Virus record (IMG/VR): IMGVR_UViG_3300030419_004055 | Location: 1-21,100 of that record | Direction: 5' to 3' (one strand) | DNA length: 21,100 nucleotides | Source: a virus | In this document: in pieces, positions 7,630 through 14,735 of the stretch | Position numbering within the stretch: the stretch's first letter is position 1 | Layout of the letters: each line of letters begins with the position of its first letter | Notes under the pieces: generated by a model | Seen by the model: the letters and a program-made list of their open reading frames with translations, nothing else | Database searches by the model: none | Told to the model about the DNA's origin: nothing | Position numbers and translations under genes: made by a program

Positions 7630-7998
7630 ATGGCTGCCCCAAATTTAGTAAATGTAACAACTATCACTGGGAAAACTACTGGTGCTGCATTGGATACCAC
7701 GACTACCACATCGTTGTTAGCAAACGGTTCTTCTTCAGGTAAGGTCTATAAGGTTAATTCGATTATTGTAGCAAATGTAGACGGGACTAACTCTGCAGAT
7801 GTAACGGTATCTTGGTATAATGGAAGTGCAGATAGGCATTTAGCAAAAACTGTTGCTGTTCCTGCTGATACCACTCTTATTGTATTGGGTAAAAATTCAC
7901 CAATCTATTTGGAAGAGAATCATTCTATTCGAGGTGGAGCAAGTGCTAATAGTGATTTAGAGATTGTTATTTCTTATGAAGAACTAACTGATGATTAA
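7630..7998 (+). CDS. Small beta-sandwich virion protein (122 aa)
   Basis: A compact all-beta protein: VYKVNSIIVANVDGTNSADV, then VSWYNG, VAVPADTTLIVLGKNSPIYLEENHSIRGG, and the final strand LEIVISYEEL. Short proteins of this type are common beside tail genes of marine phages and are usually annotated only as structural. It aligns by motif order with the C-terminal part of the 178-aa protein at 524 and, more weakly, with the 134-aa protein at 15819. It follows a late promoter and precedes a glycine-rich gene. Function is inferred from company only. Confidence 0.75.
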   Translation: MAAPNLVNVTTITGKTTGAALDTTTTTSLLANGSSSGKVYKVNSIIVANVDGTNSADVTVSWYNGSADRHLAKTVAVPADTTLIVLGKNSPIYLEENHSIRGGASANSDLEIVISYEELTDD

Positions 7999-8013
7999 TA
8001 GGAGGAACTGAAA

Positions 8014-9111
8014 ATGGCAAGAGGATTTATTGGAAATCGTATTGGAACTGCCGTTACAGACGGTGCTACTGGTGGACAGTTTTCTTTGGATGATAATTAT
8101 TATTTGATGACGAGAGATACATTAAATGCACCTTTCTCAGCAAGTGGTGGAAATCAGCAAAATGGATTGGCACCTGGAAATGGATATAAGTATCATACAT
8201 TTACGACTTCTGGTAGTTTTGTAGTTTCTTCAGGTCAACAAGCCGTTGAGGTTCTTGCTGTAGGTGCTGGCGGTGGTGGAGGATCTAATAATAATGGTGG
8301 TTCTGACGGCGGCGGTGGAGGCGGCGGCGGTGGAGTTGCCTTAGTTACTGCTTTATCTCTAGGTCCAGGAACTTATAATATTACCTGCGGTGGTGGCGGA
8401 GGAGGCGGTGGTGCAGGAACCACTAATTCTACACCTCCATGTGCTGTTAAAAGTGCTCCCTTTGGTGGACAGCAAGGGGATAAGGGTACAGATTCTGTTT
8501 TTGGTGCAACTTCTCCAACTACTATTAAAGTAACTGCATTAGGTGGCGGTGGTGGAGGATCAGGACCTAATGCTGGTAATGCTGATTGTGGCGGATCTGG
8601 TGGTGGTCAGGGTTCTGGTGGTGCTACTACATCTGCTGCTGTAGAAGGTCTTCAACCTGCTCAGAATAATCCTCATGATGGAACTGTAACTAATTATGGT
8701 TATGATGGTGGTGCAACTCCTGGATCTCCTCCTTTCACGGGTGCTGGTGGTGGCGGTGCTGGTGGAGAGGGTTCTGATGGATCTAGTGGTGGACCTGGCC
8801 AAGGTGGTGCTGGTGTCGATCTTGGACCAGCTGGATGGGATGCTCCTTTAATAGGTTATCCTGGTATTAACCCCCATAGTGGTTATTATAGTGGTGGTGG
8901 TAGTGGAGGTCGCGCACATCCTTCTGACAACCCTGTAGTTCCTGGTCCTTCTGGTGCGGGTGCAGGAGCTAATAAGAATACTGCTGCTGTAGCTGGAGCA
9001 ACTAATGGTAGTGGTGGAGGTGGTGGTGCTGGAACTCCAGTTAATAATAGTAATTTTGAATATGGTGCTGGCGGTGGTGCAGGCCTTGTTGTGGTTAGGT
9101 ACACTGTATAA
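8014..9111 (+). CDS. Glycine-rich adhesin-like protein (365 aa), block B
   Basis: A strong AGGAGG Shine-Dalgarno precedes ATG 8014. The first ~65 residues are specific to this protein (GFIGNRIGTAVTDGATGG, then DDNYYLMTRDTLNAPF). The core is the same architecture as the proteins at 2502 and 13198: FTTSGSFVVSSGQQAVEVLAVG, long Gly runs broken by variable Asn/Pro/Ala loops, and a closing strand AGLVVVRYTV. Unlike the other two it lacks the ISATGGTTNPYTDP segment and is not preceded by a long fibre gene, so it may attach to the virion through its own N-terminus. Two Cys residues occur in loops (TPPCAV and NADCGG). Receptor-binding role is inferred. Confidence 0.8.
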   Translation: MARGFIGNRIGTAVTDGATGGQFSLDDNYYLMTRDTLNAPFSASGGNQQNGLAPGNGYKYHTFTTSGSFVVSSGQQAVEVLAVGAGGGGGSNNNGGSDGGGGGGGGGVALVTALSLGPGTYNITCGGGGGGGGAGTTNSTPPCAVKSAPFGGQQGDKGTDSVFGATSPTTIKVTALGGGGGGSGPNAGNADCGGSGGGQGSGGATTSAAVEGLQPAQNNPHDGTVTNYGYDGGATPGSPPFTGAGGGGAGGEGSDGSSGGPGQGGAGVDLGPAGWDAPLIGYPGINPHSGYYSGGGSGGRAHPSDNPVVPGPSGAGAGANKNTAAVAGATNGSGGGGGAGTPVNNSNFEYGAGGGAGLVVVRYTV

Positions 9112-9120
9112 GGAAATCTC

Positions 9121-9504
9121 ATGGCAAAGTATTCCAAAATTAATTTGAAGGGAGTTGTGGTTGAGATTTTAGAGACTGATACTTTGAGTGAAGTTGAAGT
9201 TTTAAGTCCTCATGGTGGCCAATGGCTTGATTATCAGTTAGGATCTACGGTAGGTAGAGTGGCTAGAGTTTATGATCGTGATAATAATATTTGGAGGGAG
9301 CAACATCCCGTCGATGTTAATGGTGTTGCTTCAACTTCGTGGACTTTAAACACAACTACGGGAGTGTATAGTCCTCCTATAACACAGCCAGGAATTACAA
9401 CAATACAAGATGCTGATGGCAAGCAATATATGTGGAATGAGGCTGCATATCAAGCAGATACAGGTAATCCCAAGACAGTTGGATGGGCAATAACAATGAG
9501 GTAA
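9121..9504 (+). CDS. Small conserved marine-phage protein (127 aa), function unknown
   Basis: It starts after an AAGGAAA Shine-Dalgarno, 9 nt past the glycine-rich gene. The C-terminal half has SWTLNTTTGVYSPPITQPG, then DADGKQYMWNEAAYQ, then GW. This W-T-L-N...Y..P.P....DG..Y.W.E pattern recurs in short proteins beside fibre genes of cyanophages and related marine phages. The N-terminal half (VVVEILETD and a Trp/Arg-rich stretch) is unassigned. No enzyme motif is visible. A structural or assembly-chaperone role is possible but unproven. Confidence 0.7.
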   Translation: MAKYSKINLKGVVVEILETDTLSEVEVLSPHGGQWLDYQLGSTVGRVARVYDRDNNIWREQHPVDVNGVASTSWTLNTTTGVYSPPITQPGITTIQDADGKQYMWNEAAYQADTGNPKTVGWAITMR

Positions 9505-9507
9505 ATA

Positions 9508-9536
9508 TTGACATTATAAAATAATTTTGTTATACT
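9508..9536 (+). promoter_or_regulatory. Sigma70 promoter before oxygenase/carbamoyltransferase cassette
   Basis: TTGACA (9508-9513), a 17-nt spacer and TATACT (9531-9536, one change from TATAAT). Initiation near 9543 would leave a leader of only ~9 nt before ATG 9552. It sits right after the stop codon of the upstream gene (9502-9504). A GTAAATA resembling the late motif lies just upstream at 9501-9507 but is 44 nt from the start codon, outside the usual range. Confidence 0.7.
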
Positions 9537-9551
9537 TGAGAAAAATGGTAT

Positions 9552-10163
9552 ATGTTTTACGATCCTGGTGGATATTATATAATAGATGATTTTATACCTG
9601 AACAGAATCAAGATTCTGTTGAAAAACTTTTATTGAGCAATCAGTTTCCTTATTTTTATAATGATACTAGTAATGGAGAGAAGAGATCTTGTAATACAGT
9701 ACTCAATAGAAATACTTATGACCATCATCAGTTTGTTCATCAATTAGTCTATAATTATGAAAATCAATCTGAAAGAAGTGAAGAGTTAGTTAGTTTATTT
9801 CGTCCTTCTTTTAAGGAATTTTTTGGTGATGATGATTATAAAATTTTTAGAGCAAAGATAAATTTAAATACGCATCATCCTAAGACTAGGAAGATTGTTA
9901 TGCCTCATACTGATGCTTTGCAAAGGTGTTGGTCGATGGTTTATTTTGTAAATACAGTTCCTAATTCTTATACCTTAATTGGTAAGGAAATGTATGATAA
10001 ACCTTATCCTACAAAGTTTACTTTAAAATATAAAGGAGAAACAAAGAAGGGTCGTGCTATTCTTTTTGATTCGAGGAGATATCATTCTGCTGGAAAATGT
10101 CCCGATGGATATAGGAGATGCGTTATAAATTTTATGATTGATGAAGGACAAATGAAAGAATGA
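9552..10163 (+). CDS. 2OG-Fe(II) oxygenase (203 aa)
   Basis: The N-terminus YYIIDDFIPEQNQDSVEKLL is the usual helix-strand entry of phage prolyl-hydroxylase-like enzymes. The triad is clear: H119 and D121 in VMPHTDAL, and H178 in RRYHSAGKCPDG, followed by RRCVINFMI with the 2OG-binding Arg and closing strand. MVYFVNTVPNSYTLIG and KKGRAILFDSRR are core strands. Substrate unknown. It overlaps the carbamoyltransferase gene by 4 nt (ATGA), so the two are translationally coupled. The ATG at 9552 is the first in-frame start and has no good Shine-Dalgarno, in line with the very short leader predicted from the promoter. Confidence 0.86.
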   Translation: MFYDPGGYYIIDDFIPEQNQDSVEKLLLSNQFPYFYNDTSNGEKRSCNTVLNRNTYDHHQFVHQLVYNYENQSERSEELVSLFRPSFKEFFGDDDYKIFRAKINLNTHHPKTRKIVMPHTDALQRCWSMVYFVNTVPNSYTLIGKEMYDKPYPTKFTLKYKGETKKGRAILFDSRRYHSAGKCPDGYRRCVINFMIDEGQMKE

Positions 10164-11641
10164 CTGATAAAGTATCTCTTAGTACATACCATGATGCATC
10201 TATTGCTTTAGTCAAAGATGGGAATTTGGAATTATTATTGGAATCAGAAAGGTTTTCTCATGTTAAACATGATAAGATGTCCAATCAGTGCATGGAAGAA
10301 TTTGGGGATTTAGAGAATGCTCCACATGCGGGAATGGATTTAGATTCTACTCATCATGTTTATCATGCAGCTCATTCTTTTTATGATTCTGGATTTAAGG
10401 AAGCTGTATGTGTGATAGTTGATGGGATGGGATCTGAAGTTTCTTTAGATGATTCTCGTTTTAAAGAGGGAACTTATGGTAGAGAATCTATTAGCATTTA
10501 TAAATTAACTTATCCTCTTAAGATTGATCTGGTTTATCGTTATGTTTCAGTCCCCTTTGATAATTCTATTATTTTAGAAGAGGGAAAGACTCGTCCTTTA
10601 AAGAGGATAAGTCCTGCACTCATGTTTCAGAAAACATGTACGGCATGGGGAATGAATTGGTATGATGCAGGAAAGTTGATGGCAATGTCAGCATATTCTT
10701 CTAATGATGTAGATTATGATACTTCTATCTTTGAGATTGCTGAGAATGATATTAGAGAAGTTACTTTAAAACCAGAATTTAATACATTTGAAGAGAAAGC
10801 AGATTTTTGTAAGTGGTTACAAAAGTATAGTCAGGAATATGTAAGGAGACTGGTGGTTCAGGCGGTAGAACTATCTGGATGTAATAATGTCTGTCTATCT
10901 GGGGGATATTTCTTGAATTGTGTATCAAACAGTTATATTAGAAAAAATTTACCTAAAGATATTAAAATTTTTATTGAACCTATATGTGGAGATAGTGGGG
11001 TTGCAGTTGGATTAGCAAAACTATGTTGGTATGATGAGACTAAGAGTAGAAGAATTAATCCTCTTAAAACTGTTTATAATGGAGTAAAGAGAGAGATAGA
11101 TGTTGAAGGAGAGAAAACCACTTTTAAGGAAATATCACAACTATTATCAGAAGGAAAAGTTGTTTCTATATTTCAGAGCAGATCTGAATGTGGACCTCGT
11201 GCATTGGGTAATCGTTCTATCTTATATGATCCTAGAGATCCTGATGGAAGAAATAAGATTAATACCTTAAAGGGAAGAGAAGATTATCGTCCATTGGCAG
11301 CAACTGTATTATATGAACATGCTAAGAAGTGGTTTGATATGAGTTTTATTGATGAGTCTCCTTATATGTTGTATAATTTTGATGTGTTGTCGGATAAAGT
11401 TCCTGCTATTTGTCATGTAGATAATACATGTAGAATTCAGACCTTGAAAAAACCATTTAATAAGAATTTCTATCAGTTAATTTATGAGTTTTATAAATTG
11501 ACTGGTGTTCCTTTATTGCTTAATACTTCTTTTAATCTTGCAGGTGATACTATTGTGGAGACAGTGGAAGATGCGATTAATACATTAAATAAGAGTGATA
11601 TTGATTATCTTTATTTTCCTGAGAAGCAAATTATACTATGA
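10160..11641 (+). CDS. NodU/CmcH-type carbamoyltransferase (493 aa)
   Basis: This family moves a carbamoyl group from carbamoyl phosphate, via carbamoyl-adenylate, onto a hydroxyl of a sugar or natural product (nodulation factors, cephamycin, tobramycin). Visible signatures are: the N-terminal YHDASIALVKDG; the metal-binding HxxxH at H65 and H69 followed by D88 in VDGMGS; GGYFLNCVSNSYI, close to the GG..LNC.AN motif; the hallmark CGPRALGNRSILYDPR at residues 344-359; DYRPLAATVL; and TGVPLLLNTSFN. It is somewhat shorter than the usual ~550-600 residues, mainly before the HxxxH motif, but no key motif is missing. Coupled by ATGA overlaps to oxygenases on both sides, suggesting hydroxylation then O-carbamoylation of one substrate (inference). 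Confidence 0.92.
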   Translation: MTDKVSLSTYHDASIALVKDGNLELLLESERFSHVKHDKMSNQCMEEFGDLENAPHAGMDLDSTHHVYHAAHSFYDSGFKEAVCVIVDGMGSEVSLDDSRFKEGTYGRESISIYKLTYPLKIDLVYRYVSVPFDNSIILEEGKTRPLKRISPALMFQKTCTAWGMNWYDAGKLMAMSAYSSNDVDYDTSIFEIAENDIREVTLKPEFNTFEEKADFCKWLQKYSQEYVRRLVVQAVELSGCNNVCLSGGYFLNCVSNSYIRKNLPKDIKIFIEPICGDSGVAVGLAKLCWYDETKSRRINPLKTVYNGVKREIDVEGEKTTFKEISQLLSEGKVVSIFQSRSECGPRALGNRSILYDPRDPDGRNKINTLKGREDYRPLAATVLYEHAKKWFDMSFIDESPYMLYNFDVLSDKVPAICHVDNTCRIQTLKKPFNKNFYQLIYEFYKLTGVPLLLNTSFNLAGDTIVETVEDAINTLNKSDIDYLYFPEKQIIL

Positions 11642-12213
11642 AGAAATCAACTCTTATCTACCAAAAGAAGAATGCTTTTTCTAAATTTTATTGCAATCAG
11701 TTAATAGATTTTTTTGAGCATGAGGAGGTTGGAACGGGGATTCAATCAGATTTTTATGGGAAGAGGGTAGATAGAAAGATTAAAAATAGTTTAGACTTAG
11801 GAATTAAGATTTATTCGGATGAAAATCCTTTGATGGTTACGTTGAGGACAATATTAGGAAAAAATATACGGGAATTTGTAAAGAGATACCCTTATGTAGA
11901 TGGATTAAAATATTGGGAGGTTTATCCTGTTGCAAATATACAAAAATATCCACCAATGGGAGGATATTTGGTTGATCATTGCGAATATGCTGTGGAAGAT
12001 GAACCTGCCAACAAGAGAATTTTGGCATGGATGGTTTATTTAAATGATGTTACTGATAAGGGAGGGACATATTTTTCACATCAAGATATAACCTTAAAAG
12101 CAAGAGTAGGAGATCTTTATATTTGGCCAGCATATTTCACTCATGTTCATCGTGGTATTCCCTCACCTACGCAGATTAAATACATAGCAACTGGATGGTG
12201 TAATCATTTCTGA
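11638..12213 (+). CDS. 2OG-Fe(II) oxygenase, prolyl-4-hydroxylase-like, HxE variant (191 aa)
   Basis: The sequence NIQKYPPMGGYLVDHCEY places H114 and E116 at the HxD position, so the acidic ligand is Glu. This HCE form is familiar in phage P4H-like proteins and need not mean loss of activity. ILAWMVYLNDVTDKGGTYF, then KARVGDLYIWPAYFTHVHRG with distal H169, then KYIATGW complete the fold, with Lys rather than Arg as the likely 2OG anchor. It overlaps the carbamoyltransferase by 4 nt and closes the three-gene cassette. Substrate unknown. After it comes a 44-nt AT-rich gap with a tandem late promoter. Confidence 0.87.
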   Translation: MKKSTLIYQKKNAFSKFYCNQLIDFFEHEEVGTGIQSDFYGKRVDRKIKNSLDLGIKIYSDENPLMVTLRTILGKNIREFVKRYPYVDGLKYWEVYPVANIQKYPPMGGYLVDHCEYAVEDEPANKRILAWMVYLNDVTDKGGTYFSHQDITLKARVGDLYIWPAYFTHVHRGIPSPTQIKYIATGWCNHF

Positions 12214-12256
12214 TGACATAAATATCTTTATAAATATCTAAAAAGTGTAGAAGCGC
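12213..12256 (+). repeat. Duplicated late-promoter leader, copy 1 (partner 20730-20773)
   Basis: These 44 nt are identical to 20730-20773. After one mismatch (12257 A against 20774 G) the match resumes through the first ~20 nt of coding sequence, then decays. The repeat carries two tandem late-promoter motifs and the leader of a fibre gene. Confidence 0.95.
12217..12236 (+). promoter_or_regulatory. Tandem T4-type late promoter motifs (CATAAATA, TATAAATA)
   Basis: CATAAATA at 12217-12224 and a perfect TATAAATA at 12229-12236 lie 12 nt apart within a direct repeat of ATAAATATCT. The second ends 21 nt before ATG 12258, within the spacing shared by all late motifs here. Confidence 0.78.
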
Positions 12257-12257
12257 A

Positions 12258-13184
12258 ATGTCTCAGATTAATGTAACTACCATAAAGAGCCGAGTTGGGG
12301 GCGCACCTACTTTTTCAGAAGGGTTGGTTTCCTCAGGAATTTCCACATTCAGTAATAACGTAACTATCGGTGGAACTCTTACCTATGATGATGTTACAAA
12401 CATTGATTCGGTTGGGATGGTAACTGCCCAAGGAGGCATTAATGTAAGTGGTGGTAATGTAAAAGTAAATGCAGGTATTGTAACTGTTGGTGCTGGTGTA
12501 ACGATATCCTCAGACTTTATACATCTAGGTGATAATAAGAAAATACAATTAGGTATTGCCTCTGATTTAACAATACAGCATAACGGTACTAATTCTGTAA
12601 TTAATAATGCTACTAGTCAATTAAGAGTAGCGGGTGATGATCTTCGTCTTATGAATAAGGATGAGGATGAAACTTATGCTACCTTTGCAAATGATGGAGC
12701 AGCGAAAATATACTATGATAATAGTGCTAAGATTGAGACGATTAGTACAGGTGCCAGTGTATATGGAGGCATAAGACTAGAAGGTGGTGGTCTTATGAGA
12801 GAGCATTTTGCCACTTCAGGAACTGCCTTAAACTCTGATAAAGTTATTAATTGTAGCAGTGGAATGGTTCATTACCGTTCATCAGCAGTTGGTGGTGCAA
12901 ATGTTAAGTTGAATGTTATATCAACTGCAGGAATTAATACTGATATGGCAATAGGGGATGCAATGACTCTTACTGTTATTACAGTAGCAGGTAGCTCATC
13001 TCATTTTGTAGATCAAATTAGAATTGATGGTGTAGAAGCATCTGCTGGTGTTACCACTCATTGGGTAGGAGGTAGTGCTCCAACTGATGGTGGATCAAGT
13101 GGCGTTGATACTTATGCATTTAATATACTCAAGACGGGAAATGCTACTTATGTAGCAGTTGCTAATCAAGTTAAGACTTCGTAA
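12258..13184 (+). CDS. Tail-fibre-like protein (308 aa), block C
   Basis: The N-terminus MSQINVTTIKSR, then FSEGLVSSGISTF and LTYDDVTNIDSVG, differs from that of the block A fibre but is shared with the gene starting at 20775. From about residue 75 it parallels the block A fibre: ISSDFIHLGDNKKIQLGIASD, NKDEDETYATFANDGA, YYDNSAKIET, and the C-terminal INTDMAIGD, VDGVEASAGVTTHW, GGSAPTDGG and VANQVK. It is thus a chimaera: block E-type head on a block A-type shaft and tip. It follows a tandem late promoter. The downstream glycine-rich gene starts 13 nt later, as in block A. Fibre role inferred from these similarities. Confidence 0.84.
   Translation: MSQINVTTIKSRVGGAPTFSEGLVSSGISTFSNNVTIGGTLTYDDVTNIDSVGMVTAQGGINVSGGNVKVNAGIVTVGAGVTISSDFIHLGDNKKIQLGIASDLTIQHNGTNSVINNATSQLRVAGDDLRLMNKDEDETYATFANDGAAKIYYDNSAKIETISTGASVYGGIRLEGGGLMREHFATSGTALNSDKVINCSSGMVHYRSSAVGGANVKLNVISTAGINTDMAIGDAMTLTVITVAGSSSHFVDQIRIDGVEASAGVTTHWVGGSAPTDGGSSGVDTYAFNILKTGNATYVAVANQVKTS
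12531..12682 (+). repeat. Duplicated fibre segment, copy 2 (partner 1835-1986)
   Basis: In register with 1835-1986 at offset 10696; the first 38 nt are identical and later differences are largely silent. Confidence 0.85.
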
Positions 13185-13197
13185 GGGAGGTTAATTG

Positions 13198-14241
13198 ATG
13201 CTTAATAATTCTTGGTTTAAGAAAGAGAAACCACTTCCTGGTATGATAGGACTTGGTGGAGGTGCCACGAGTTTGACTCAAGGTGGTGTAGATTTGAATT
13301 CAGGAATATCTGCTACTGGAGGAACTACTAATCCTTATACTGATCCTGGTGGAGTTGCATGGACCGCGCATAAATTTACTGGACCAGGAACTTTTAGTGT
13401 AAGTGAGGTAACTGGAACAGGAGAAGTTCAGTATCTCGTCGTCGCTGGTGGCGGCGGTGGAGGTGGTGGAGGTGGTGTTAACCCACATGCTCCATGGACC
13501 AGTGCTGGTAGTGGCGGTGGTGGTGGCGGTTTTAGAACCAATTTAGAAGGTCATCCATTAGCTGGTGATCCTCTAACAGTATCTGCATCTCCTGGATCTT
13601 ATCCTATTAGTGTTGGGTCTGGCGGTGGTGGTGGATCAGGTCCTAATGCTCAAGGAGGATCTCAAGGTAATCCTTCTAGCTTTAGTACTATAACATCCAC
13701 TGGTGGAGGTGGAGCAGGTAGATATAAAGATAATGGAGGAACGACATACCCAGGAGAACCTGGTGGTTCTGGTGGTGGTGCTGGTCCGGGAGGTCCTCCA
13801 TCAACTGCTGGTGAAGGAAATGCTCCTCCTGTAAGCCCTCCTCAAGGAAATAATGGTGGTAATGGAGGAGGTGGAACTGGTAATGGAGGAGGTGGTGCTG
13901 GAGAAGCAGGTGAAGATAATAGTCCTAGCCATGGTGGTGATGGTGGAGAGGGTTCTCCAATAGCAATTTTTGATAATAGTGCTGTTTACTATGCTGGTGG
14001 TGGCGGCGGTGGATGTGCAAACCAACCATCAAATACCGCAGGAGAAGGTGGTGAAGGTGGTGGTGGAGATGGAGCAGGAGGCCCACCCACAGCGACATGG
14101 ACTGGTGGTAGTGGAAGTGCTAACACTGGTGGTGGTGGAGGCGGTGGAGCCGTACAATCACCTTATCCAAATCCTTCTGGTGGACAGCCTGGTGGTTCTG
14201 GTGGTTCTGGTATTGTTATTATTAGATATAGAACTAATTAA
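13198..14241 (+). CDS. Glycine-rich adhesin-like protein (347 aa), block C
   Basis: A paralog of the block A protein at 2502 with the same length and plan: IGLGGGATSLTQGG, ISATGGTTNPYTDPGG, FTGPGTFSVSEVTGTG, Gly runs with loops, PPVSPPQGN, SPIAIFDNSAVYYAGGGGGG, and the closing SGIVIIRYRTN. The strands are nearly the same in both while the loops between Gly runs differ in sequence and length. ATG 13198 is preferred over the adjacent TTG 13195 because of the AAGGGAGG Shine-Dalgarno at 13183-13190, which overlaps the previous stop as in block A. Its stop codon overlaps the ATG of the following oxygenase-like gene by one base. Role as fibre-tip adhesin is inferred. Confidence 0.8.
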   Translation: MLNNSWFKKEKPLPGMIGLGGGATSLTQGGVDLNSGISATGGTTNPYTDPGGVAWTAHKFTGPGTFSVSEVTGTGEVQYLVVAGGGGGGGGGGVNPHAPWTSAGSGGGGGGFRTNLEGHPLAGDPLTVSASPGSYPISVGSGGGGGSGPNAQGGSQGNPSSFSTITSTGGGGAGRYKDNGGTTYPGEPGGSGGGAGPGGPPSTAGEGNAPPVSPPQGNNGGNGGGGTGNGGGGAGEAGEDNSPSHGGDGGEGSPIAIFDNSAVYYAGGGGGGCANQPSNTAGEGGEGGGGDGAGGPPTATWTGGSGSANTGGGGGGGAVQSPYPNPSGGQPGGSGGSGIVIIRYRTN

Positions 14242-14723
14242 TGCATATTGATTATATTGATGATGATATTTGTGATTTCTTTATAGATAAATTGCGGTAT
14301 TATAAGTCACGTCCTGAATCTGAATTTTATGAAAGAGTTAGGACAATGAGAGGTGGATTTTTTGGCACTGTGAATTTACTACCTTTTGCTGACAAAGAAT
14401 TTTATGCTCACTTAAATGTGATTAAGAAGAAGGTAGAGGGAGTTTCATCCAAATCTTTAATGTATCATTATCTTCATATGTTAGATTATGAAGGTGGAGG
14501 TGTATTATTAACGCATAATCATGCCCATGCAGAATATTATACTTCTTTATTATATCTGAATGATTGTGAGGATGGAGAAACATTTTTGATGATTGATGGT
14601 GAAAGAGTGGAAGTTCAACCAGAAAAAGGTAAACTTCTTATGTATCCTGCGAATATTGACCATGGTGCTAACTATTCTTCCTCAAAGAAAGTAATGGTGA
14701 GTGGATATAATATAAATAACTAA
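14241..14723 (+). CDS. Small 2OG-Fe(II) oxygenase-like protein, HxH variant (160 aa)
   Basis: It starts within the stop codon of the glycine-rich gene (TAATG), so it has no promoter of its own and is probably coupled to the adhesin. The C-terminal half is a double-stranded beta-helix: LLTHNHAHAEYYTSLLYLNDCEDGE, then GKLLMYPANIDHGANYS, then VMVSGYN. H92 and H94 sit where HxD is expected; H96 and E98 are also close; the distal His is H141. There is no Arg at the usual 2OG anchor, only Lys residues (SSKKVMVSG). It may be a 2OG oxygenase with unusual ligands or a cupin-like metal protein. It is the shortest of the oxygenase-like genes. Confidence 0.7.
   Translation: MHIDYIDDDICDFFIDKLRYYKSRPESEFYERVRTMRGGFFGTVNLLPFADKEFYAHLNVIKKKVEGVSSKSLMYHYLHMLDYEGGGVLLTHNHAHAEYYTSLLYLNDCEDGETFLMIDGERVEVQPEKGKLLMYPANIDHGANYSSSKKVMVSGYNINN
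14711..14718 (+). promoter_or_regulatory. T4-type late promoter, perfect TATAAATA
   Basis: TATAAATA lies inside the last codons of the oxygenase-like gene, three bases before its TAA, and ends 17 nt before ATG 14736. The following ACTAAAAAA run resembles that after the motif at 15795. Confidence 0.75.
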
Positions 14724-14735
14724 AAAAGTATTGCG

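Noticed and set aside
2502-14241. Diversity-generating retroelement acting on the glycine-rich or propeller genes
   Set aside because: Duplicated adhesins made this worth a look, but no reverse transcriptase gene, no template/variable repeat pair differing mainly at adenines, and no IMH-like element were found in the window.
14241-14723. Classical cupin or HNH nuclease (from the HNH triplet)
   Set aside because: The HNHAHAE stretch lies on a predicted beta-strand followed by a distal PANIDHG strand as in dioxygenase folds; no HNH nuclease beta-beta-alpha context, and the cupin spacing is not met.
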